Source: Syntrophomonadaceae bacterium (GTDB lineage Bacteria > Bacillota > Syntrophomonadia > Syntrophomonadales > Syntrophomonadaceae). From it: 42,275 nucleotides of DNA. How positions within the stretch are numbered: the first letter of the stretch is position 1; each line of letters starts with the position of its first letter. This document shows positions 32,985-42,275 of this stretch, one piece after another. The stretch is taken from assembly GCA_014360155.1 (NCBI GenBank), contig JACIYB010000003.1:1-42275 (forward strand). Direction: 5' to 3'. The position numbers were made by a program, and so were the translations under genes. The notes beneath the pieces were generated by a model. It had not been told where the DNA came from and searched no databases. It saw only the letters and a list, made by a program, of their open reading frames with translations.

Positions 32985-34453
32985 GAACTAAACCACTTGG
33001 AAAAATAATCGCGCATATCCCTATTTGCTTCTTTTCTTATAACAGCAAGCAAACCCTGGGTATTGGCAATCTTGAACCTGTAATCAGCTAAATACCTGCG
33101 CAGCACTTTGTGTACTTTTTCCTCCCCCAGTTCCTCTTCCAGCCCAAACCAGAAGGCTTCACCGCCATAATAAGCAGTACGGTAGTACTCATGTGCAGAA
33201 TACATATCAGTCAATTTCTGGGCTAAATCGACCGAAGTTCCTAGTTTATCATAACTAAAAGGAGAAATACCTTTATAATGTTCCAGGTACTTATAGGCAG
33301 ACCAATTCGCCAGCCCCTCATCAAGCCATGGTTCCCTCAATTGGTCATTGCCGACTATACCGTACCACCACTGGTGTGCTATTTCATGAGCCAGAATAAA
33401 CTCACTGTGTTCTTTATTATACCCGGGGTTCAAAAACCCTTCTCTTAAAAAAATCAACCCCGAATACTCCATACCGTGAAAGCCTTCCATCGGTACGAAA
33501 ACCACCTTGAAATCAGGATAAGGATAGGAACCCCACACGCAAGAATAATACCTGATTATTTCTACAGTTTCGCGCAAGATATCCTCTGCACAGTCAATAC
33601 TCCTACTAGGAGCGTAGCACATTACAGCAGTCTTGTTTTGTTTTGCCGTAAGCCCCCTGTAATTATGCATCACAACCAGAGAAAAATCACGAGCATTTTC
33701 TGCCTTAACAATATATGTTTCCCTGCCATTATCTTCTGCAAAAACTTCTGTGACAATACCTGTCGATACTATATCATAAGCTTCCGGTATATTTAACCTT
33801 ACGATATAGTCAGCACAATGAATGCAAAATGGCTCTCCAAACGCTGAATTACAGGAATTATGCCAGCCTTCATCGCTAAAAACGTTTAAAAAGGGATAAA
33901 AATTCCCCAACATATACACCGCATCTTTTGTCCCATACCTGTACGCTAACTTAGGTACCTTGGCTCGCCATTCCATTTCAACAACAATATTTTCCCCAGG
34001 CATAATATCCCGGAGCAGGACTGCCTCTACAGACACCCCATTTTGAAAAAATTCAACTTCCTCCCCGTTAATTTTAAATTTTTCAAATTCCAGCCAGCCC
34101 TCATCAAAACCTGCATAGTAGGCTGTCCTGGGAGCAGGAGTTTCTTCTAAATCGCGAAAGGCATTAGGATAGGCGGTAAAATATAGGCTATGCAGAGGCT
34201 GCCCTGAAGAGTTTACCGTATTTAAAACAGTGTTCCCGTAGAGAATACGAGCATTTATGTCCAGATACAGGCCCATCTGGTAAACAGTTTTTCCCGGTGC
34301 TGGGAACAAATAAACACCGGTTTCCTTGCTGGGTGAAACGGCTGAAACTGTCTCCCCTATTCCTTTTCCTGCATAAATATAATAGGCGGCACAAACGGCC
34401 CCTATTATAACTATCCACAGGTAAAATCTGCGTTTATACAAGGTTATCCACAC
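32966..34453 (-). CDS. Membrane-anchored M1-like zinc aminopeptidase
   Basis: HEIAHQWWYGIVGNDQLREPWLDEGLANW (HEXXH-X18-E) and GMEYSG; N-terminal TM. Confidence 0.93.
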   Translation of the reverse strand: MWITLYKRRFYLWIVIIGAVCAAYYIYAGKGIGETVSAVSPSKETGVYLFPAPGKTVYQMGLYLDINARILYGNTVLNTVNSSGQPLHSLYFTAYPNAFRDLEETPAPRTAYYAGFDEGWLEFEKFKINGEEVEFFQNGVSVEAVLLRDIMPGENIVVEMEWRAKVPKLAYRYGTKDAVYMLGNFYPFLNVFSDEGWHNSCNSAFGEPFCIHCADYIVRLNIPEAYDIVSTGIVTEVFAEDNGRETYIVKAENARDFSLVVMHNYRGLTAKQNKTAVMCYAPSRSIDCAEDILRETVEIIRYYSCVWGSYPYPDFKVVFVPMEGFHGMEYSGLIFLREGFLNPGYNKEHSEFILAHEIAHQWWYGIVGNDQLREPWLDEGLANWSAYKYLEHYKGISPFSYDKLGTSVDLAQKLTDMYSAHEYYRTAYYGGEAFWFGLEEELGEEKVHKVLRRYLADYRFKIANTQGLLAVIRKEANRDMRDYFSKWFSSYTVAP

Positions 34454-34471
34454 CTGGCAGAAGTTTTTCCT

Positions 34472-35992
34472 CTAGCTAAAGAATATTATATCTTCCCGGT
34501 AATTCCTCTGTAAATCCCTTTGCAAAAAGTTAAGAAATCTCACCAACATCGAGGATGCCTCAGCCCTTGTCACCTCTTTGTTGGGGTTTACCCTGTTGCC
34601 AGCATCTCCTTGGATCAGCCCGATCTCACGGGCTACATATATGCTGTCCCGCGCCCAGGACGGTATTTGGCAGTCATCGGTAAAGGAAGTGCAATATCCT
34701 GGGGTAGGAGCCCTGTTTTCCATTCCTAAAGCCCGGATCAGCATGGTAATTGCCTGAGCCCGGGTAAGAGGTTCATCAGGCATAAATCGCCCCTGTGCTA
34801 CCCCGCTTATAATACCCTTATTGAGAGCTTCTCTTACATATAAATAGTCCGGATCCTGAATAGAGACATCAACAAAAGGTGATATCCTTACATCTGCACT
34901 TCCGTTCTGGGTACTTTTCCCGTTTTTATCAGCAGAAACCCTGATATCGGAAGCGTTTATCACTGCCTTTGTAAACTCCATTCTGGTAATAGGCACATCA
35001 GGAACAAAAAACAGAGAATTCCCCGCAAAAACATCCAGAGAATACAGCTTATTTATATCTTCTTCCGCCCAGTGTCCCCCAATATCGCGAAATTTTGGTA
35101 CTACCAGCCTTTCCACCTGCGGCAGCAAACGCCTGTTAATCTCAACCTCACCGCGTATGCGCTTAGAATCTTCTGCAACGCCTTCTTCTATTTGGGGCAG
35201 GTTATACTCATACCGCGAAAACATCTCCCTTGCTGTTATCCTCATGTACCCTCCGGTAAAACTCGAAAGATCTGCAGCATTTTGAGAATACTGCAGACTC
35301 TTGTTCATGCTGTCCGAAACCTCTGCTTTCACTATACCCTGCCATGAAACCGTTCGGGGATTTTCCTCATCTTCATCCGCGGGTACCTGCCGGTCAACAT
35401 CTATAAAATAATCCAGCAACTGAGTTTCGGTACTGCCCCAGAAATTCTCATAGCCTATGGTATTACCGCTTATTTCTACTACTGCCTTTCCTTCATCCTT
35501 GTTAATATCGTAATATTTTCGAGCCTTTAGGGTTCCAGAATAAAAATCGGAAGCAGGCCGGTTATCTATAACATCTGATTTAGAAAATTGGTAATCAGAC
35601 AGGCTGTAGAGGTCATCTCCAATATATATTTTCTCCCTGCAGCTGTTGAGCTCAGTCCGGCTAATCGTCTGCCCTTTGTCGTCCCGCTTGGTATAAATTA
35701 TCTCATAGGTAACGCGCCGGTCTAACAGGCCGTCGATGTTCTTATCTTCGGGACTCAGCTTAAAGCGGTAAGTTAACAGCTTTCCCTCTCCCCGATTCCT
35801 CTCCGATATTTCGAAAGTCCCGACAAATTTGACAGGCTCTCCCGACAGAAAAACAATTTCTTCATATTCGTATTCATCATTGATGCCGCCGGTAAAATCC
35901 AGCGGGGCTGCAGAAGCAGCAGGATTGCCGAATAAAATAACTGATGCTGATATTAATACTGATGTCATGATAAATAGCAATAAACGTTTCAC
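34472..35992 (-). CDS. Secreted S-layer homology (SLH) domain protein
   Basis: Signal peptide; three C-terminal SLH-like repeats (FRDIGGHWAEEDINKL..., PFVDVSIQDPDYLYVREALNKGIISG..., TDDCQIPSWARDSIYVAREIGLIQG...). Confidence 0.92.
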   Translation of the reverse strand: MKRLLLFIMTSVLISASVILFGNPAASAAPLDFTGGINDEYEYEEIVFLSGEPVKFVGTFEISERNRGEGKLLTYRFKLSPEDKNIDGLLDRRVTYEIIYTKRDDKGQTISRTELNSCREKIYIGDDLYSLSDYQFSKSDVIDNRPASDFYSGTLKARKYYDINKDEGKAVVEISGNTIGYENFWGSTETQLLDYFIDVDRQVPADEDEENPRTVSWQGIVKAEVSDSMNKSLQYSQNAADLSSFTGGYMRITAREMFSRYEYNLPQIEEGVAEDSKRIRGEVEINRRLLPQVERLVVPKFRDIGGHWAEEDINKLYSLDVFAGNSLFFVPDVPITRMEFTKAVINASDIRVSADKNGKSTQNGSADVRISPFVDVSIQDPDYLYVREALNKGIISGVAQGRFMPDEPLTRAQAITMLIRALGMENRAPTPGYCTSFTDDCQIPSWARDSIYVAREIGLIQGDAGNRVNPNKEVTRAEASSMLVRFLNFLQRDLQRNYREDIIFFS

Positions 35993-36016
35993 AGCTCATC
36001 TACCTCTATACAAATG

Positions 36017-36060
36017 TGATTCCACTGCAAAAACCCTAAGTTAGCCTGTTTAAATGTTTA
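36017..36060. mobile_element. Solo terminal fragment (A3) of repeat family A
   Basis: TGATTCCACTGCAAAAACCCTAAGTTAGCCTGTTTAAATG matches the reverse complement of the right end of 37790-38044. Confidence 0.75.
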
Positions 36061-37731
36061 TTTCACTATCACAATCAAAGCACTGTAGTCGTCTCTTATC
36101 ATATAGAACCTGTCCTCTGTTTTCAGATCCTCAGGCATTATTACTCGGTTATTTTTAATAATCATAGCGTTTTCCAAACTTAATTTCAGATCATCATATC
36201 TGGGCAGCCACTGCTCCTTATAGCTACTCCAATCGCAGCTATCCCTTGCAGACGCAACCCACCCGACCAGGAAATCATTCTCAATACTGTCGAAAATTCC
36301 GGTGCTGGCTCTTTGCTGGCCTAAAGAATCTATATCTTCTTTTTGCAAATTCATAGAAACTATATAATTGCCGTTTGCATAAACATAAGCATAATAATCT
36401 TCTAAGTCTTTGTACCTTGCCCACCTGCTGCCTCCGTCTACAGCGTAATCCCCGGCATAAAACTCCCTGCAATCTATAAACCTGCCTTCCTCCAGGTCGT
36501 AAATACTGGTATCACTTCCATAAAAAAGCTCTTTCTCTTCACTGGATGAATCCCACTCATTATTATCCAGCACGAAACAGTCGTCAAGCCTGATCCTGTC
36601 TTGTAAAATCTGATCTAGCCTGCCCGCATAGATACCATACTCTCCGACACTGGAATTATTTACATCCTGGTTAAAAACATAAACAATATTTGCCATCCGG
36701 CTGCTCCCCCAAATGTCAGCCACAATATAGGCATCATCACCGGAACCAAGACTGTATTCGTCCTGCAGGCGGCCATTTTTTATGACAATAGTTCCGGAAT
36801 TAAAAGCCAGATTCACGCGGTTTTTGGTCTCAAGCTCCCGGCTGAACCAGTTTATTTCGTCAATCTCGTCTGTAAAAGCAACTTCATAGTAGGTTTTTAC
36901 AGCCATTTTCTCCGCAACTTGAATGCCCAGCAATTCCCGGGTGACCAGATAAACAGTATTGCCCTGGTAGTATCGCAGCTGGTGCTGGGGCACCTTTTGC
37001 CCGCTTACAGACAAGGAAAGCTCATAAATATAAGGAATTTGCAGAAGCGGTTGGATTTCCTGCCATTTTCCGTTTCTGAAAACCTGTACATTTTGAAGGG
37101 CAATCGTTTTACCGACAGTATCGACTCCGCTTAACTGGCCCCTATACAATTCCCTGACTAGAATGGAATCCCCCTCAATTTTAAGCTGGCTTACCTCATG
37201 GGAGCCTGCTTCATCAAAGTACAGCTTGACCCTGTCCCCTTCATATAAAATATCCAGGGAAGCATTACTGCCTTCCTTCATTATAATTGTTGCAGGCGAA
37301 AAATAATAAATTCCTTCCTGCCCATCAGTCAGCTGCAGTAATACCTGCTGTTCATCAAAATCCTTTACTACCCCGGTTACCACCCTGCTGGCAGGGGAGA
37401 TATACCCTGGTACAGCAGTTGAATAAGATTCCATACAAACTATTTCCCCATTCTGGATTTCGCTAAAAATCTCCATTCCAACCCTGAAATCTTCAAGCAT
37501 TACCGGTATATCATCTATAGTAAAAACTGCATCAGGGCTGACCCCAAATTCATAAGAATTGCCGCCATAAGTTTTAATTAAAATCTTGGCTTCACTATTT
37601 TCCGCCCTGTCTACCTTCATAAGGTAACCTTCGATATGTCCCAGATCCAGTATATCATTCTCCACAGCTGCTGCCTTTCCAGACAGCAAAAAGATAAATC
37701 CGATCAATAATAATACCAGTTTTTTTAACAC
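36058..37731 (-). CDS. Large secreted protein of unknown function
   Basis: Signal peptide MLKKLVLLLIGFIFLLSGKAAA; beta-rich repeats; flanked by SLH and IPT proteins. Confidence 0.8.
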   Translation of the reverse strand: MLKKLVLLLIGFIFLLSGKAAAVENDILDLGHIEGYLMKVDRAENSEAKILIKTYGGNSYEFGVSPDAVFTIDDIPVMLEDFRVGMEIFSEIQNGEIVCMESYSTAVPGYISPASRVVTGVVKDFDEQQVLLQLTDGQEGIYYFSPATIIMKEGSNASLDILYEGDRVKLYFDEAGSHEVSQLKIEGDSILVRELYRGQLSGVDTVGKTIALQNVQVFRNGKWQEIQPLLQIPYIYELSLSVSGQKVPQHQLRYYQGNTVYLVTRELLGIQVAEKMAVKTYYEVAFTDEIDEINWFSRELETKNRVNLAFNSGTIVIKNGRLQDEYSLGSGDDAYIVADIWGSSRMANIVYVFNQDVNNSSVGEYGIYAGRLDQILQDRIRLDDCFVLDNNEWDSSSEEKELFYGSDTSIYDLEEGRFIDCREFYAGDYAVDGGSRWARYKDLEDYYAYVYANGNYIVSMNLQKEDIDSLGQQRASTGIFDSIENDFLVGWVASARDSCDWSSYKEQWLPRYDDLKLSLENAMIIKNNRVIMPEDLKTEDRFYMIRDDYSALIVIVK

Positions 37732-37789
37732 CTTTTTCCCCTGCCTTCCCCAAAACTCTGCCGCTTTCTCCTGCTGTTATATGAATTAT

Positions 37790-38044
37790 TGATTTCACTG
37801 CTGAAAGTTATAATCTGCTGGTTTAAATGTATAAATATTCGTCACCAGACTTCCGCATGGGCAACACCATCCGCTTGTCTCGCGACGAAAGGGGTACCGG
37901 GCTAATTCGCATCCATGCTCAATATCCCTCTCGCCCCCTTTCGCTGCTTCGCCTTCGCGGGGTGTTGCTTCCATGCTCCGTCAACAGGCTCCTACATATT
38001 TATACATTTAAACAAGCTAACTTAGGGTTTTTGCAGTGGAATCA
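37790..38044. mobile_element. Longest copy (A4) of MITE-like repeat family A
   Basis: Imperfect ~48-bp terminal inverted repeats; nested internal arms GCATGGGCAACACC / GGTGTTGCTTCCATGC; TTAT on both flanks (37786-37789, 38045-38048); no transposase. Confidence 0.8.
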
Positions 38045-38048
38045 TTAT

Positions 38049-41000
38049 TTATAATGAACTCCTGCTTCCTATAACAGCGTAACATCCCATTCTATTAATT
38101 GAGGTGAGAGTCATATTCTCGCTGTAAACACTACCTGCAGTTTCCCACTCGTCATCGTATTCATCGTACCTGTACAGCGCTACTTCGTCCAATTTTCTCA
38201 TATAAGCCTTGGTCCGGTCGTAATCTAGGGAAATATACATAGGAATAATTAGATAATTTATGGGGACAATCGTTTTGCCTGCGAAAAAATCCGCTCTGAG
38301 CTCATATACCGGAGATAGGTTGTGCCCTCTATCCACCGTTGGACTGGTACCGCAACATGTAATTTGAAATCTAATTCCCGCATCACCCTGGTTACGGCTG
38401 GCATATACATTGGGAAATCTGAACACTTCAGGGGCAAATCGCAAATAAAAATCGTCACTTTGTACCCTGATAAACCTTACACTTCCCGAAGCTATTGTGT
38501 AAGCCGGGATGTTAACTATAACTTTCTGGGCGCCGACAAGCGAACCGCTGCTGAGATCAATTACTGCCACACGATTTTCTTCTTCCCTGCCTATATTCAC
38601 ATAAACAGTATCCTCCATCCTCTGTATCACTGTATTCTCGCCTATTTCACCGTCTTCATCAGGCGGCCCTGCCCTGCTCCCGGTCCTCACCGTATTGCTT
38701 TCTTCCGAAGGCGGAGAAGAGCCGAATTCACCCACTGCTTTTACAACGAATTTATAGCTGCTTTTAGAATCTATATCATCGTAGATATAAGAAGTAAGTT
38801 CGGTAGACCCAATAAATTCCAGGTCGTCGTCTTCAACCAAATATACGTCATAACCAGTTGCTCCCTCGACCCCTTCCCAGTGTATCTTAATGTACAGGTC
38901 CCTGTCACTGTATTCATCATCAACAACTTCTGCCATAACCTTCGCAGGTGCTTCAGTCCCAGGCAGATCATAAATCAAGTCGTCATAAATCTCACTCGCC
39001 CCGCCGTCAGGATTAATAACAATTATGCCTCCCGTGTTCAGTTTGCCAGGCGGAGTAGTAACCAAAAGGGTTTCCGAATCGACAAATTCCACCTCTTCCC
39101 CATCTGTACCGGACTCTAGGATAAAAGCAGCAAGTTCTGCGCTTGTCCAATTTCCAACTTCTCTAGCAGTTATCTTATATATCGATTCTTCCTGACCGTC
39201 ATCTTCAGCCGGAGATACAACCGGGTTAAATACGACTCTGGCACCCTCCATAAACCCGGAACCGTTTATCTTTATCTGCTGAGAGCCTTTAACAGAAATG
39301 ATATCCATATCGTCTCCTTCCTCGGGATTAAGAACACCTGCAATCTCGGGATTACTTATGTAAGTAAAGGTGACTTCTTGAGAAGATACTTCTCCATCAG
39401 GATTTTCCACCCTGATTTCCACACTCCCGGGAGCCCCAGGAGGAGAAACTACATTCAATGTCTTATAATCTACAACTTCAACTTCATCAGCCTTAACTTC
39501 ACCGAAAAAAACCTGCAGTTCGTTTCCTGCATACCCTTCAATCGTCTCCCGGAAATCCTGGCCCTGAATTTCAACCACCGTCCCGCCGCACGCCGGACCT
39601 GTATCCGGTTCTATGCCGGTAATCTCAGGAGTACTTTCTCCCTTTGTAAACTGAATATAGATGCTTTTCTCCCCCGCAGGCATCTCGTCTGAAGCAGCTA
39701 TACCGCCATCTTCATTAATAACAACCACCCGGTGCAATTCGCCGACTTCGCTTTCATCGACTTCAGGCATGGTAAAACTGAGTTTTGTTGGCAAAATATA
39801 GCTGATATCTCCCGGTTCTATGGTAAAAAGGTCAGAAACCTGTATTACGGCATTTTCCCTAAAATCCTCACCTAATATGTCCACAACACTCCTGCCCTTA
39901 TAATTCATACGCAGCATCCTTATATCTTCACCGTCAACTGTCGCTTCCTGAGGCAAGATCCCATCTCTGCTTATACTGGTTATCACAGGACTGCTGCTCG
40001 GGTTTTTATACTCAAATTTTCCTGCTGCTACGGCGCCATCAGGATTAACAACGCTCAGCAAGACCTCCCCGACCGTGTAATAAGAAGCGCTCCTGGCAGT
40101 GATGAGGCCTGAACTTCCCATTTCCGCTTGGGGAGAATATCCTCTCTCTACCAGCAGCCTCCGGCCTTCAACCCATATTTTCACCAGCTCGTATACCGGA
40201 CAGCTTTCACCCTCCTCATTTTCCAGCTGACCCATGTCAACGAATTTAACCGTGCCGTCAAAACCGGTAAATTCGCACTCATACATTTCTCCTCCCTTTT
40301 CCAGAGTGAAGTCAATATCCCCAGCAACCGCATCATAACGCAAGGTAAGACCGCCTTCTACCTCCAGACGGGACACCTGCCCCCCTATTATTATTCCGGA
40401 ATCTTCATCACCGGTATTGGAAATACTTCCAAAGCGGACCAGTGGCATTTCTTCATCAAGGACCTCTCCCCCAGGCTGCAACAGCTCGATTTCGGTTGCA
40501 GCAAACCCGCTTCCGTATATTTCAATATTTTCATTGCCCTGTTTCTTTCCTACAGAAGGCATAACCGCAGTTATCTTGGGGCTAGAAACTTTATAAATAA
40601 ATTCTTTTTTATTGGAAACACCACAGTCGTTATTAATGACGTATACATAAATTTTCCCTTCAGTTCCGGCCGGAACCTCAACCCCTAAATACCCGCTGCC
40701 AAAGTCCCGAATTTCCGCCAGGTTGTTACCGAAATATACTTTTGGCAATATATTTTTGTCTGCCTCCGACATGCCATCTGTGCTGCCGATGCTAGACAGA
40801 TCCGTATAAACTCCATCCCCGTTTATATCTGTAAAAATTTCTCCTTCATCATATCTGAAATTGACAATAACATTATCCTCAAAAGGTTCGTAAAAACGGA
40901 AATCCCTTCCTATTATCTGTACATAAAGCCCCCCGGCAGCATTGCCTTCAGTTTTCGACAGGCGGTCAATTACAGGCTGACTGGTAGGAACAACGTAGGT

Positions 41001-42275
41001 AAATGCATCTTTTAGCCCTGCACTGCCCCCATCACTGGGATTTAAAATTATTACAGGAACTGCTTTCCGGTCAACTCCCAAATCTTCCTGCAGGTCTCCG
41101 GAATAAGGAGGGACTTTAGCATCAATAGCCTTTCCATCAAGGCTGACAAAGATATCTTCCGCCTCTACTTCTGTACCATTTATGAAAACCCGGCTTTTTA
41201 TTACCCCGTTATCTTCAAAATTCTCTCCGTTTATGCGTATGAAATACCCGCCGCTTGTAGAACCTTCATCTGGTTCTATAGAACTTATTACCGGAATTTT
41301 TTGGGGCCGCCGGTAGAATTTGAATCCATCCTCTACTGTAAACTTATTTGTATCAGGGTTTACAACTGTTACGTCGTACAGACCCTGCACCCCAAGATCA
41401 GGAATTGTCACATAAATCCTTTTGCCTTTATCCGTAACCTTCACTCTGTTTCCTACAATTTCCCCTTCATCTGTCTGGTATGGTGTAAGAACCTTTAATT
41501 CTATTCCGCTGCCAAGAACAATCTTGTCAAAATCCCCCTGGCTGTCGCTGTCTGCTTCCACTTCTACGGCTGTCTCCTCTCCGCCTTGATCTACAGCTTT
41601 CAGCCCAGATCCCTCTGCTTCTATGACATATTCCCCGAACCCGTCGCTCAAGATTATTTCCCCGGCATCATTTTTCTTTAAAACGTAAAACTTGCTTGTA
41701 TTTTCATCCTTTAGCAAAACGCTGCAGTAATAATCAGCTAACACTGCTACGCCCTCTTCTACGTGCAGGATCTTATCGTCCTCTGCCGCGCAGAAATTCT
41801 GCAAACCTATTTCATTTGTTCCGGGCTTGTAGTAATAATCATTTATGTCCTGCTGGTCAAAAAACACCCTGGTGCCTATCAACCTGTACATGCTTATACC
41901 CTCATCACTTGCCGTAGGATCGGGGGGCAGGAACACGTCTCCTTCTATTATGGCAATGGAGTTTATGGTTCCTTCCGACGGAACAATGCTGGTGATTTCA
42001 GGTTGAGTAATCGCTTTTACATAAGTAAAATCCGCTGCATCCATGCCGCCGCCGGGGTTCATAACAATCAGCTTCGTCTCCCCTTCCCGGCCGGAAGGCG
42101 CATCAAAGGTTATCAACTGGGAAGACGGATCTCTCTTAGAAGAAACCAGAGCCCCATCAATAAACACCTGGACATCTTCCTGGAAATTATAACCTTCTAT
42201 CTCTATTCCATCCTCACCGCCTGTAGGCACGATACCAGGGCTGACTCTGGTAATAACAGGGGTACTGTCTTCCGC
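38049..42275 (-). CDS. Giant multi-IPT/TIG-domain surface protein with FN3 domain and unique C-terminus; N-terminus beyond right edge
   Basis: At least eight IPT-like units (e.g. IEPDEGSTSGGYFIRINGENF, EPDTGPACGGTVVEIQGQDF), FN3-like YIKIHWEGVEGATGYDVYLVE...YKFVVKAVGEFGSSPPSEES. Manual translation of 42231-42275 continues the frame (AEDSTPVITRVSPGI), so the track start at 42230 is not the real start. Confidence 0.88.
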   Translation of the reverse strand, partial: AEDSTPVITRVSPGIVPTGGEDGIEIEGYNFQEDVQVFIDGALVSSKRDPSSQLITFDAPSGREGETKLIVMNPGGGMDAADFTYVKAITQPEITSIVPSEGTINSIAIIEGDVFLPPDPTASDEGISMYRLIGTRVFFDQQDINDYYYKPGTNEIGLQNFCAAEDDKILHVEEGVAVLADYYCSVLLKDENTSKFYVLKKNDAGEIILSDGFGEYVIEAEGSGLKAVDQGGEETAVEVEADSDSQGDFDKIVLGSGIELKVLTPYQTDEGEIVGNRVKVTDKGKRIYVTIPDLGVQGLYDVTVVNPDTNKFTVEDGFKFYRRPQKIPVISSIEPDEGSTSGGYFIRINGENFEDNGVIKSRVFINGTEVEAEDIFVSLDGKAIDAKVPPYSGDLQEDLGVDRKAVPVIILNPSDGGSAGLKDAFTYVVPTSQPVIDRLSKTEGNAAGGLYVQIIGRDFRFYEPFEDNVIVNFRYDEGEIFTDINGDGVYTDLSSIGSTDGMSEADKNILPKVYFGNNLAEIRDFGSGYLGVEVPAGTEGKIYVYVINNDCGVSNKKEFIYKVSSPKITAVMPSVGKKQGNENIEIYGSGFAATEIELLQPGGEVLDEEMPLVRFGSISNTGDEDSGIIIGGQVSRLEVEGGLTLRYDAVAGDIDFTLEKGGEMYECEFTGFDGTVKFVDMGQLENEEGESCPVYELVKIWVEGRRLLVERGYSPQAEMGSSGLITARSASYYTVGEVLLSVVNPDGAVAAGKFEYKNPSSSPVITSISRDGILPQEATVDGEDIRMLRMNYKGRSVVDILGEDFRENAVIQVSDLFTIEPGDISYILPTKLSFTMPEVDESEVGELHRVVVINEDGGIAASDEMPAGEKSIYIQFTKGESTPEITGIEPDTGPACGGTVVEIQGQDFRETIEGYAGNELQVFFGEVKADEVEVVDYKTLNVVSPPGAPGSVEIRVENPDGEVSSQEVTFTYISNPEIAGVLNPEEGDDMDIISVKGSQQIKINGSGFMEGARVVFNPVVSPAEDDGQEESIYKITAREVGNWTSAELAAFILESGTDGEEVEFVDSETLLVTTPPGKLNTGGIIVINPDGGASEIYDDLIYDLPGTEAPAKVMAEVVDDEYSDRDLYIKIHWEGVEGATGYDVYLVEDDDLEFIGSTELTSYIYDDIDSKSSYKFVVKAVGEFGSSPPSEESNTVRTGSRAGPPDEDGEIGENTVIQRMEDTVYVNIGREEENRVAVIDLSSGSLVGAQKVIVNIPAYTIASGSVRFIRVQSDDFYLRFAPEVFRFPNVYASRNQGDAGIRFQITCCGTSPTVDRGHNLSPVYELRADFFAGKTIVPINYLIIPMYISLDYDRTKAYMRKLDEVALYRYDEYDDEWETAGSVYSENMTLTSINRMGCYAVIGSRSSL

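Noticed and set aside
37827-38054. 75-aa plus-strand ORF inside repeat copy A4
   Set aside because: Wholly made of repeat sequence; broken in the other copies, so not evidence of an encoded transposase.
38322-39119. 265-aa plus-strand ORF antisense to the giant IPT gene
   Set aside because: Low-complexity, Tyr/Phe/Arg/Cys-rich translation typical of a shadow frame; the minus-strand frame is clearly coding.

Overview
This is a gene-dense window of about 42.3 kb, almost entirely minus-strand, from an endospore-forming Firmicute. SpoIID, Spo0F and YwmB support that call. A clostridial lineage is likely, but that is inference. The core is a housekeeping superoperon in Bacillus-like order: partial spoIID, ywmB, the F1Fo-ATP synthase operon (atpC-D-G-A-H-F-E-B plus an AtpZ/AtpI-like protein), a MazG-like protein, dCMP deaminase, glyA, a fused arginine-phosphatase-like/RpiB protein, mntP, tsaC/ywlC, prmC, prfA, yqhQ, rpmE, yhaM, a radical SAM protein, LysM-M23, rho, glpX, transaldolase, fba, spo0F, alr, a FemAB-like protein, pyrG, an MBL hydrolase, an RpoE-delta-like HARE protein and argS. 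The right end (33-42 kb) is an accessory cell-surface module: an M1-like metallopeptidase, a triple-SLH protein, a large secreted protein of unknown function and a giant multi-IPT/TIG protein that runs off the window. The most interesting non-coding signals are: (i) a family of MITE-like imperfect terminal-inverted-repeat elements with four copies or fragments, one with a 6-bp TACGTA flanking duplication; (ii) a second ~150-bp inverted-repeat element with one full and two half copies; (iii) a third inverted-repeat element between the MBL gene and pyrG that probably corrupts the annotated pyrG start; (iv) mutually exclusive hairpins in the atpE-atpF intercistronic region that could gate the atpF ribosome-binding site. 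I saw no CRISPR array, rRNA, convincing tRNA, phage or transposase gene. All calls come from reading the sequence and supplied translations; no searches were run.
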